The notes under the pieces are model-generated. The model worked only from the letters and a program-made list of their open reading frames with translations. It was not told the DNA's origin and searched no databases. Both the position numbers and the translations under genes were made by a program. 64,000 bases of DNA from positions 124,001 to 188,000 of the forward strand of contig JAMAHW010000058.1 in NCBI GenBank assembly GCA_023627715.1, in the 5' to 3' direction. Position 1 is the first letter of the stretch; each line of letters starts with the position of its first letter. This DNA comes from Periconia sp. R9002 (taxonomy: Eukaryota; Ascomycota; Dothideomycetes; Pleosporales; Periconiaceae). Below, one piece after another: positions 1 through 10,886 of this stretch.

Positions 1-1
1 C

Positions 2-1291
2 GTTGAAGGAGAAGAGTGGAAGAACCATCGCAAAATTGTCAGTTACGGATTGAACCACTCAAACCTTCCCACGGTTTGGAAAGAAACAATCCATCAAACT
101 GAGACCTTGATCACACGATGGGCGGAGGATGACCTTGTAGTCCCCGTGGTGAAAAATTGGACCTCCAGGCTAGCGCTGCACGTCATCTCCAGTGTCTTCT
201 TTGATCACCGCATGGACTGGCGAGACTACAGTTCAGAAAATGCAAATTCGGAAAGTGGATACCAGATGAGCTTTGAGAGCGCCTTATTCACTGTTCTGAA
301 ACGGCTCGGCTTGATTTTCATGATACCACGTAACCTTCTTGGTCGTTTGCCTTTCCAAGCTTGCAAAGAGACATACACTGCCTTCATTGATTTCACCAAG
401 TACATGCAAGCATTTCGAGCAAAGGCCCTCAATAAGATTGAAGAAGTGTCCGCGAAGCCGGGAAAGACCATCTTGGAGTCAATTGTTATTGCTGGATCCG
501 ATCGGGCTTCACAGGTCAATAGTCGCCCGCTTTCCGAGGGAAGTGTGCTCGGCAACATTTTCTTTACTCTCATGGCTGGCCACGAAACCACAGGCAACTC
601 ACTAGCGTTCGCCGTACTCCTACTAGCCATCTACCCTGAGCATCAGGCCAAAGTCCAAACAGAATTAGATCGTGTTTTCGGGGATCGCCCTACAGAAGAC
701 TGGAACTCTGAGACCGATTATCAAACCCTCAACAAAGGCTATCTCGGCGCAGTTCTCAAGGAAGTGCTACGTCATTACAATGTCGTTCAATTTATGTTCC
801 GAGTAACTATCGCCCCAACAACTCTAGTCGATTCAAAAGGGAAATCGCACCTTGTTCCTGCTGATACGACCTGTCTAATCAACGTGGCAGCGGCTTTACA
901 AAACCCGGAGAGATGGGCTCCCTTAGACATTCCTCCAGAGCGGAGATCAAAACTTCATCATTCGCAGGCCCTTGACTTTAACCCGACTCGGTGGTTGGGA
1001 GATTTTGACGGGAGTGAAATATACTTTCCCTTTGGATACGGTCCAAGACAGTGTCCAGGGAAGCCATTCGCGCAGGTGGAGATGGTCGCTTTTCTTGCGA
1101 CACTACTCAAAAATTACACGAATCAATTGATTGTAGATGATGCGACATTGAAAAATTGTAACGGTAACAAGGACGTGGCTTGGGAACAGAAGCGAGATGA
1201 AGCCATCCGCCATATGAAGGACAATGTAGATTTTAATATCAATATTCAGATGCTGAAGGAACTACCTATTCGTCTGGTAAGGCGACAGTGA
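2..1291 (+). CDS. Cytochrome P450 monooxygenase, 5' end outside window
   Basis: C-terminal three quarters or so of a microsomal-type P450; the open frame is already running at the left edge, so the N-terminal membrane anchor is missing from view. Visible landmarks in order are the helix-C WxxxR (WKNHR, near base 20), the helix-I oxygen-binding motif AGHETT (near base 570), the K-helix ExxR (KEVLR, near base 760), a PERW-like segment (near base 905) and the haem loop FGYGPRQCPG with its cysteine ligand (near base 1035-1060). It ends at a TGA at 1289-1291. All key residues are intact, so it looks functional. It sits about 2 kb from, and convergent with, the diterpene cyclase, so oxidation of the cyclised diterpene is a reasonable inferred role. 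The family is clear; the substrate is not. Confidence 0.93.
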   Translation, partial: VEGEEWKNHRKIVSYGLNHSNLPTVWKETIHQTETLITRWAEDDLVVPVVKNWTSRLALHVISSVFFDHRMDWRDYSSENANSESGYQMSFESALFTVLKRLGLIFMIPRNLLGRLPFQACKETYTAFIDFTKYMQAFRAKALNKIEEVSAKPGKTILESIVIAGSDRASQVNSRPLSEGSVLGNIFFTLMAGHETTGNSLAFAVLLLAIYPEHQAKVQTELDRVFGDRPTEDWNSETDYQTLNKGYLGAVLKEVLRHYNVVQFMFRVTIAPTTLVDSKGKSHLVPADTTCLINVAAALQNPERWAPLDIPPERRSKLHHSQALDFNPTRWLGDFDGSEIYFPFGYGPRQCPGKPFAQVEMVAFLATLLKNYTNQLIVDDATLKNCNGNKDVAWEQKRDEAIRHMKDNVDFNINIQMLKELPIRLVRRQ

Positions 1292-3330
1292 TCCAGTAGT
1301 CCTTCAGGAACGACGTGTAGATAGCCCGTATATAATATCGAAAACACTGTGACAGAATCAACATGGATTGAATTTTCACGAAGTGTAGTATTATTAATTT
1401 AATTACTGCACACGCAGTTACGTTCGTCACTCATGCTGCGCTTGTATCCAGGCCGCACTACAAGTCTACGTAAAAGCGACCCATGTGTTGCGAGTACATT
1501 ACATTGTTCTCCACTCCACATGCGAAAACGAAGTGGACTACTTCAAAATCAGCTCATTCTGGTTGAGCATAATTATGCTGAAAATTTCGGATGCGACCCT
1601 ATTTCATGAATTGGAAAATTATGGGTCACTATTTGTGAACTTGTGTCCGGCAAGACACAAGCCCATGTGGGTTTAGACAAACGAGGGTTACAGTTGATGA
1701 AGTCCCGGGCGCTACACGTCGTCTCACCCTTTCTGGTAATTGCCTTTGTCTTATTCTAGGTTTACCTTATTTCCTATTCTTGGAGAGAGTGAGATTAATG
1801 AATGATAGTGAGAACCCGCCTTGCCAGTATTGCAGTATTGCCCACCTGCGCCGCATTGTGGCAGCGGTGCACCACCTCGAAAGAACGCTACAATATGACA
1901 CTATCGAACCACCCTCTTGAGACTTTCTAACTGCATGAAGAATACACAGGGAAACTGCAACCATGCGTAGGTGAGTGAGACAAGAAATCTTCCCGTCGTG
2001 GGGGAGAGCAGGGGGTGTCGAAAGTAGAAGTGACCGGTAATGCACAGTTCACTCAAATTCACTACGCCTCATTCCCATATTGTTGAGCTTGAACCCTGAA
2101 ATTCCAGTTACAGACGTTATTGGTCTGAGACAAACTCTGCACCTAAACGATCTCTGTGGCATTGCTGCAGAAAGTGCGGTGACAAGTGACCAAGCTAAGG
2201 ACATATAGGCAGAGATTGGTCTGTGGAAGAATGCAGTATGGAACAGAAAAGGAGATGGATAGTCGCTGATGCATGGAAAAAAAAGTGCGTGCGGGGCTTG
2301 CGGCACAGTTCGCTAAGAGTCCAAACATACAACCTGAAGTGGCCAAACTTGACACCATCACACACAGTGAATCCAGGCCCGACCCACGTTGCTTCTGGAC
2401 GAATAGGAAACTAAAATCCTGCATCCTACGCCGTAGAATGGAGACTTTTCATTTTGGAGGCTGACATGTCCTGTGGTGCATGTTGTCAGCCATTTATGTT
2501 CTGGTGTCCGCATGCAGTTATTTCTAGAGGGGATCTGCGGAGGACTTAAATTGCATTCAGGTAGTTATCTCCAATTTTTAGGCGTTCAAGACTGCCTTGA
2601 ATGCCATATATTGCGGCGTGGTATGTACCTAGTGAATTCTTGATCTCTCTAACAGCATTTACGCATGCTTACGTGTATCGGTGCTGCAAGAACCCGTACG
2701 GTTACACACATCACACCTCGGGCTATACAACTCTTCGAAAATTCTTGGAATTGCTATACTTTGCAGAATTTGCCTTGGAAAACATTTTCCCGCCCCCAGT
2801 TCTTCCTTACACCCTGGAGCTCCGCATAAGGCGGGCTATCATTATGCTCAGGGAATGCACGGTTCCCACTCATTCGTCTTGCTATTCAATGATTTAGGAT
2901 GCAAGAGCTTTGATTTACGTCAGATGAACAAAGGTGTCAGGTCAGGTATTAATCGACTAGCGGTTAGATGGGTCACTGGACAGGGAAGAATATGTTCGGC
3001 AACCGAATACTGACCATTATCAAACTTTTCACTTCTTTCAATCGACGAATCTAGTTAACTCTATGAATTTTGATGATTATATGATTGCGGAGGTAAAATT
3101 TAGATCATTGCCGAGACCTGTTCCCAGAAGTCTCCACTACGATGTACCAGTACTAGTGCTTAGTAGCACAAAAGGGTCCAGAAATAATTCATCTAGGCAA
3201 TGATAGAAAGTGTTCAAATCTCAATCAACGCAGGCGACAGAAAGAAAGCAATTTCAATGGCTAATGCCTCGCTCGGACGCAACAACTTCACGAACCCTGG
3301 AAAGGTCTATACATATATAAAGACCATAAG
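1292..3330. other. Intergenic, no gene recognised
   Basis: About 2 kb between the 3' ends of the convergent P450 and diterpene cyclase genes. Only short open frames without family resemblance are present. I see no RNA gene or repeat. Confidence 0.6.
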
Positions 3331-6259
3331 CTAATTTATCCGTGAGCTTGCAATATCCTTCTGGACATATAAGAGCCCAAAAGTATCCGTGACGTCAACA
3401 AAAACTTTCAACTTGTTCATGACAATTTTGTCTCCAACCACTCGCCTTAATTTTTGAATAGCCAAATCAACGCCTGAGCGCTCAAACTCAGCGATAGCCA
3501 TCAGCTCGTCCTTTCTTATTCTCTCGAGATGTGCGCCACCTTGTTCGTGATTCCCATTCATGCCACCACTCTTGCTCTGTACGGCAGTCAGGTAATTTCG
3601 ATGATGGAATTCATCGAAGTCAAGGCTGTTCAAATTCCCTTCCACTTTGTCTCGCGCCACACTTCCGAGATCATTGTACATTCGACACATGACAGCGAGT
3701 CGTCTGGCAAGCGTTTGAGCAACGTATTCTGCTTGCGCTCCGTCAAAACAATACGTGTCTCCAACATTTGCAAACCCGCTGCCATGCTTCGCCAAAGTAG
3801 TACTGATCAAACAAGCAAAGAATTGGAAGGAGAAAGGGCAGCTTGTGTCGTCCGCGCCCGTCGTGGATATCCATTTCTGATAAGAGCTTCGTGCGAGATC
3901 AGCGCATGCGAATCCTGCTTGATCCTCGCGTTTCTTAAGCTCGCGGAATTCTTGATTGTCGGCGTTATGCGCAATGTGTGCTCGGAGAAATGTGTGAAGC
4001 TCGTTCGCCAGTGATTTTTGGACGTATAATGGGGACGCGACCACGGCGGCATGGGTGCAGATATGGTTGATATATCTGCGCAATACTGACATGACATCTT
4101 CCACTGTAGAAGAGATGGGGGTGCGATATCCGTTTCCGTTCTTAGTCTCCCCGCGCAATTCTTTTTCCAGCATTTCGATTAATGACCCCAAATCTTCACG
4201 CCCCAGTTCACCGACAATGGTCTCCATGAACTCGTCGGCTTGGTAGTTGAGCAGACTCAGCCATACCATGTCGCGGAAATTGTTGATAGATAGTGCATTT
4301 CCACTCATATAGTCGCACATTGCCCAGATCGCAGGAATAAAACCCAAGTATTCATCTTTTGACATGGGGATCTGGTCTCTGGAGAATATATCTTGTCGCC
4401 TCTTCAGCAAAAACTTGGTGAAAAAGCTTGCTTGAACGAGAATGATCTCCACAGAAGCGAGACACGAAGGTGTGAAGATGGGGAGCGCCGCGAGAAGACG
4501 CGAGAGTTTCTTGGAATGAGATTCAGGAATGCTGAAGGCTTTAGTGGCCCATTGTCGCTCGTGCCGCTTAGTATGGATAGCCATAGAACAGTACACCGTC
4601 TTAAGCAACGCCGACTCGTACGTGATTTTCTCCACCCAAATGCAATGACTCTTTCCCCCCCGCGGATATTCTCTTCCAACGTATGCTCTACCTTTCTCGA
4701 GGCTCTCTTCTAAACGCGCCTTGGCAGATTGGTTCCACGGCAATCGGAGGCATTGCCAAATAGTCAATACCCCGTAGCTTGTTTCCTCCAGGCTCTGATT
4801 CCAATCACCCTCCTCGCCCTGCGTAGCAAGAATGCGAAGTGCAATTCGACATAGTGCTATTGGGACTTTCTCTGTCAATACTTCCTCCCCAAGTGCCTGC
4901 AGATATCCCAAATCGTGCAGCTCCAAAAGTTTTACAAATGCTTGGGCAACCAGCATACCGCTGTAGTGAGGACTCAAGCTCCATTTGTCGGAAACCTCTC
5001 CATTCTCGAGTTCTTCGAGAATAAAATTGAGGGCCTTTGATATTTGCGATGAGTATTTTGATACGTCATCAAGGTAAAGTAGTGCGAGCAAAACGTTACA
5101 ATTTGCGCTGAAACTCGGGTTCCGTTCCATCTCGTATGTCCGGAAATGATCCTTAAGCTCGAAGAGCTGGATCATTGGTGCAGGATCCGGCGATTCTCCG
5201 AGCAGTTTCAATGTCATGAGAGTTCTTGCTGTATCATCTGCGTCAGATATGAGACCAGGCGCGAAACCGACAGTGCCGTTGTTGGTCCTCAGTGCGTCGT
5301 TCAAGAAGGACGCGACTTTTGCCAATGCGCTCGAGTGGATTTTTTCCACTTCAACGACAGTTGAGAGTATGGATGACAGAGTCTGCGATGGTTTCAGCCG
5401 GCTGTATAAAACAGATTCATACATTCTCTCAACATACCCAAGTAAGCTCGAATATGGGCGTAGGGAACGCGCTTGGTACTCCTCGGTGCCCTTTTGTGCT
5501 GTAAACTTCCAACACTGTGTGCAGGTATTTCTCTGCTCGTTCATCCCACGTCTTCGCGTGTATGAGATATGCGGCCGTAGCTGAAGGACTTGCCAAGATC
5601 CCGGATTCCTCCGTGCAATGATGAGAAACTTTATCAAAGTCGATTATCCCCACGAGCGATTCAAGTGAATGTAAAATTGTTGTTTGCTTGTGTGAATATA
5701 TTATTTCCGGTGAAAATCGTTTCATCTTCAGATCGTACAAACTTTCCAGTAGAGCGGATCCATGGAAAGTGAATTCAACGTCGAAAGATCGGAGTTGGCG
5801 TAGAAGCCCAGTAACTAAAACCTCAAATCCCACGTGTACGGTAGACTCTACATCCCAATCCTCCAGCATCGCTTGAATGCATTTCCTGGCTTTTTCGATT
5901 TTTTGTGACAGTCCAGCCGTACCAAATCCATCGGCACGTGACTTTTGGCATGTGACCATTGCAAGAAGCGCAGCCAGTGAATTTAGGATCCCATCGAATT
6001 CTGAACCATAACTTTCCCAGGCTCCGCTACTTTGTTGCTCTGCCAAAACGAATTGGAAGCATTCCGGAAACAGATGTTTTTGCTCATTTCCTTGTTTTGC
6101 GTCGGGTTTGTATAGCATGGACAGCCACGCTGTATCATAGATCGTGGTGCTGAAGCTGCTGAAGCGATTAAGATCAGCGAAAAAATCGACCAAGTTGAGT
6201 AGAATTTCGTCCGGTGAGGGGCAATTGACACCTCTTCCTGGCCGTAAGAGTTCATCCAT
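3331..6259 (-). CDS. Bifunctional diterpene cyclase (copalyl-diphosphate synthase/kaurene synthase-like)
   Basis: Predicted to cyclise geranylgeranyl diphosphate first to a copalyl-type diphosphate (class II) and then, by ionisation of the diphosphate, to a polycyclic diterpene (class I), as in fungal ent-kaurene, aphidicolanol and phyllocladanol synthases. Two long frames are joined by a 55-nt intron at 5383-5437 (GTATGT donor, CGCAG acceptor), giving about 957 residues, the usual size for this fungal family. The class II acid motif is DADD at about residues 321-324, preceded by FAPGL. The class I metal-binding motif is DEFME at about residue 657, and the NSE/DTE-type motif starts NDLGS at about residue 844. 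Both halves therefore look active. ATG at 6257-6259. Product stereochemistry cannot be read from sequence. No GGPP synthase is in view; it may lie left of the window. Confidence 0.93.
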
Positions 6260-7119
6260 TGCTAGGTCCGTTCAGATCTTTGGATGGCAGAAAAATTTGT
6301 GACCTATCATAGGTTCTCTGATAGACGCGTCAAGGTCAGATATAGGTACGAAGGTTATCTATAGCATCTCTTCTTGGTTCTACCTGACGACACCCTGCTT
6401 GTTTCAAGTCAAGGCAGATTGAAAATTGTTTTGGTAAATATCCGGCATGATTTCGACATCGCGATAACTGACTATTCAATTGCAGGCGAGCTAAGCACGA
6501 TCACGATCCATAGTTTGCTTCTATTAGGAAAGACCTCCGTGACTCCTAATCTTAATTATGTGCGCCATACCTGATGTTCCCCTGCCCTCACCGGCAAATT
6601 GTCAATCCCGGTAAGCCGATCTGACCACAATTAGTTTTGACGACAGTATGGTCCCACTTTTGAGGACGAAACATGTCCAAGTCAACTGTGCCATGAGACA
6701 GCAGAGATGGTCGCACAAAATAAACAATGCTGCGTCATTGGAAGGTACCGATCTATGGTTGCCTTTTTTCAACGCGCGGAAGTGCAGACGAAATGCTTCC
6801 TAATTTGTTTACTAGTCTGCGTGACAGCCGGCAGGATACGCCATTTCGGAAACCGACCAAAATCCTCAGCTTACTGTGCAGCAGAGCGCGCATGCACAGC
6901 AGTCACATATGTACATGCGCACACGCGTTCACCTGAATGTATCTTAGCACTCATAGTGGCCCTGCCTGATTTTTTGATTGTCTGCTTTTCACGGGCGACC
7001 ACGGCGACTACGAGATCGTCAGGAGTCGGGCCGCACTAGTGCGAATTGAACATCAAGGGCTGCCGTGCCATCATAGCATGACTCTGTTGAGATGAAAACT
7101 CCACATCCTTTCCTAGGGA

Positions 7120-7230
7120 GCTCTATATATCAAAACACCACTTCAAGTTTGCAATTACGATACGAAGCTCGGCTAGTCCCAGAGATTTCTCAATGCAGCT
7201 CAAGATGTCAGCCAAGAAGCTTTGCATTCC
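7120..7230 (-). pseudogene. Relic of a cytochrome P450 C-terminus (haem-loop region)
   Basis: The minus strand reads SCIEKSLGLAELR followed by IVIANLKWCFDI and a stop. This matches the P450 segment after the haem cysteine (consensus CIGKxLAxxEMR then a helix ending WxFD). The conserved glycine after the Cys-Ile pair is Glu, and the positions expected to be Gly and Arg before the cysteine are not conserved, so the fragment cannot be a working haem loop. No upstream P450 domains in frame were found next to it. Short, but the pattern is specific. Confidence 0.6.
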
Positions 7231-8519
7231 TCTTTCTTCGCAGACAAAAGCTAGCGATTCAGATAGAAGTTGACCTGTGCACGAAAGCGATCGTTTACGC
7301 GGCAATGTAAACTTGGTAGAGTTAGTCTCGCTCGAGGTAGTTAAAAGACCGATGCACGCTCCGATCACGGTGCAACTTGTACATGGGCCTCATTGCCCAT
7401 GACAGTGTCACCTGCGCGCACCCACACGTATTTTGATAACTCTTCCCAAAAAAAGAACAGTCACGCACGTGTCGCTACCTGCAAAGATCTTACCCTTCAC
7501 TAACATACCGCCCCGTCTCATCATCGATATCCGAATCGATCCGGTTCTTTCTTTTCCCTTTTTCCCAGAAATCATGCCCGTGAATATGTGAGACGGAATG
7601 CTGTAGTGCCTTCGTACGGCTGTCCGGCATTCTATCTTTCTCTGCATATGTACACATACTTGCGAAGCATTATTGTCAAAACGCAACAATTTGTGAGTAA
7701 CGCCAATCGCCCAAGCTCGTCTAGTCTACAACAGTGAATGGTGACAGATGTTTTCCTGTCTCCGATTCTCAAGCATCACGCGCGGAGTTTCTCTATAAAT
7801 TTATTCTAGAATATAGACTAAGAACGTACTTTTAAGGCCTTGTGGCGTAAAGCAACGCTCCAACAGATTGCGCATTCGTTAGCGCTAACAATGAACGGGG
7901 CGGCCAGATAACCCGCCCCACGGCATCGGGTTTTTGGGTCTTCGACAACATCCCTATACCTGGCCTACTTCTGTCATGCGTGACTGGTTTTTATGGGGTG
8001 CATTTCGCAAAAATTCTCCGTAACTTTTATATATTCCTCGGCTATCTAGAACTAGGTCTCTTCTCCAAAGGGAATAGCAGCGTAGCCGTAATACAGCCCA
8101 TAATTTTAGCCTAGCAAAAAAACTGGGTGCAAATAACTTTTGCGAATGGCTACCGCGACAACGAAAAATGCAAATAAGTGATACCAGCGAAATCTCGGCT
8201 ATGGGATTACTCGAGGGCATCGCATTTGACTTTACCGATAGTCTCCCAGTATCCCATTTGGTAAGTAAGGCCTTGACATGATTGCCCGTTCGGAGTCGGG
8301 TGCCCTCATCAACACCTGCTGCGTTTTCTTTTTCTGTTTTTCTCTTTCTTGACCTTCGTTCATGCAGATTTTCTTACAGTTGAAAAACGTTTCTATTTCG
8401 TTTCTTTGACGTTCGTCTATCACTATGGGTCTCCTATTGAATGCTGCAAGTTCACTCACCCCGGTAGGATGCCTGACCTCATAAATACGCCCCCACAGAA
8501 GACCGTCGACTGAATCAAC

Positions 8520-8900
8520 GAGATATATAGTCCAATTGATCGACTCACTGGTGCCGAAATTGAACAGAACGTGCTTGCAATCATTGTGGGTGGTTCGGAA
8601 ACCCTTACGACGTTTTTTTCCGGAGCTTTTTACTACGTACTAGCGGATTCCTCCAGACATGAAAGAGCGACAGATAAGGCCCGCTCTTGTTTTTCGTCCG
8701 AATCGGAACTTAGTGGTAATGGGATTGTAAGGCTGTCCTACTTGAACGCCATCATAACATCTCGTCTTTGTCCACCCATTCCAGATATGCTACGCCATCA
8801 AGTTTTCAAAGGAGCACCCAATTCAAATGCTGGAGAGCTTTGTAAACACATTTCACGGGTCCCAATTCCTAATCTTCTCAACGAAAATGTTAGTTGATTG
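8520..8900 (+). pseudogene. Relic of a cytochrome P450 (I-helix to K-helix)
   Basis: The plus strand reads LTGAEIEQN, then IVGGSETLTTFFSGAFYYVL, which is a P450 helix I with its surroundings. About 50 codons later comes LSYLNAIITSRLCPPIPD, corresponding to the K-helix region, where the ExxR glutamate and arginine (consensus AVIxExLRLxPP) are lost or shortened. Sequence before helix I and after the K-helix does not continue as a P450. It lies on the opposite strand from the 7.1-kb haem-loop relic, so they are either different genes or halves separated by an inversion. Confidence 0.72.
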
Positions 8901-10886
8901 TAAATATGTCTCTTAGAAATATTAGACGCCTTCTTTCTATGGGCGCCTTCGACCTCCTCTGTTCCCCAAATATGATTCCAGCGGTTCCAGTGCGCCTTCA
9001 GTAGCCACTGATGAAGAATTAATGGTAACGCAAAATACCAAAATTACAGTTACAGAATCCTGTGAATCAGAAGCTACAGTTTGCGCCGCCGTCAACTGTT
9101 CAATACCTAAAACCTAGAAATCCTGCATTAGAGTAGTTGTTACTTGTTGAAAGTGTTGTCGGCAGTCATATTCTATCGTGTCCAGATCTGAGAAATATGC
9201 AAAATAACAGAGTAACATATTGAATGTTAGATGATGATCTGCTTCTTTAATTCCAGGATGCTTGACTGCCAAAGACTGTTTTTCTACATGAACTTCGGCA
9301 GCATTACGATGTCTCGTGACGCCTCTTACACAATTGGTGTAAGAACTAATTTGCGCCATGGCTGCGGTGAATATAGCGTGACCAATAAACAGAAATTCAG
9401 TTCGGCTTTAATTTGAATATCTTTACCCCTGCGGAATGCAGACACGAATTGTGGCACCTCGTTAAGACTCATTCCTCAACTCTCGGCCTTCCTGCCATCA
9501 TTATAATAAATAAACTCGCCGGATCGACGCATTGCAGTACAACCTTACTACCAGGGTTGCACAGAGTAATACAAAAAAAGTATGCGTGGGGGCCACATTA
9601 CCCGCATGCGCGCACAGGCACTCGTAACCAGAAGAATCGGCGTGTGTTCACTGGTCTAGCTGTCTTGTCTAACACGAGAGCGCAGCCAGGGATCGTCGCT
9701 ATGTTTCGCTTTCAAGGACGTTTGAATGCCCGGAAAAAGGCAATCTAACGCACAGCCCAATATGTCCTACGCAGAGATTTCCCATTCCTCAAGGATGTCT
9801 GCCCTATGCAGAGCTCTCTGCTTGCATATATTTGTCTAGTCTTGTTGTGGACACTCGTTTGCAACTTGAATTTATCTGTCTCCCTTCTCGCCTGGGTCGC
9901 GATATATGGGATTATCCCGCCTTCTAATTTCTAGTATCAAAAATGTCAAAAAATCCCATCAGTGCATTTGGATCTGGCTAGGCTGGTCCTTTTGATAGTT
10001 TCACTGTTCATCAACACGGTCTAATTGTTGCCCCTCATCTTCGCCACTATTCTCCAGTTTGCTGCCCTACGCTAAGATAGTGTACGTTTAAAAAATTTGC
10101 CAGGCGCTGCATCGAGATTACCCACATCAATTTGGCAGTTGGTAACGTATCGCAAATATCCTATCAGACTTGATCATTATGGTCAGGCTTCTCCTGTTGG
10201 TGATCAAATCTAGGCAGGGCACGGAGTTTCGGCCTAGTAATCGAGCTGTGTGCCGCGCTGGCAGATTTGATGGAAGAATCGCAGCGAGCTAAAGACCGGT
10301 GCTAAGTGGGAGCAGCAATGGGAATTAGCTCGCAGGGATACCGCTTGTAAATTGCGAAGATTTATGAATCACTTTGGCGTTGGACCTGAAGGTGGATATG
10401 TTATTGTTGTTAAACGAGAAGGGAAAAGCGATACGGAATGACTTCGGGGTTTAATATTAACGATGACGCGTAGACGGACATTTGTTGGCGTGAATGCTCC
10501 AAACAGAAATGCGGCTCGGATCCGAGCAATACGAGTGTAATGCACGTGGCAATTGAAGGCATTGATACGTAAATCGAGGTGTGGCAAGCATACGATTGGC
10601 TATACTAGTTTACCACATGGCGGACCAGCAATACGTGCCGCTCAGCAGCCGAAATCTCGTGTAAGAATGTCAGAATAGCCTTGGCTGCTCTGAAGCCGTG
10701 ACAATTTGGAAGATCTCTCACAATTTCTCGCCTCTCGTGTCTGTTCTTAGATGCAGCCTGCGTTGTGAGATGCATTATGGATACTATAAAAGGACATTCC
10801 CGGATATTCTTCACGTTTCTTCTCATCCATGACCGCTTAACACTCAAATTTGAATTGAAGTGGCAGAACTGAGCAGGAAACAAGCC

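Larger units (their letters stand above)
6260..10886. other. Gene-poor region with two P450 relics
   Basis: About 4.6 kb with no intact gene. Apart from the two P450 fragments listed separately at about 7.1-7.2 kb and 8.5-8.9 kb, open frames are short and do not resemble proteins I know. It separates the diterpene cyclase from the multicopper oxidase and probably carries the promoters of both at its ends. The relics suggest that a metabolic gene region decayed or was rearranged here. Confidence 0.6.

Noticed and set aside
50..52. Start of the P450 at the first in-window start-like codon
   Set aside because: The codon is TTG and the conserved WxxxR segment is upstream of it in the same open frame, so the gene begins outside the window.
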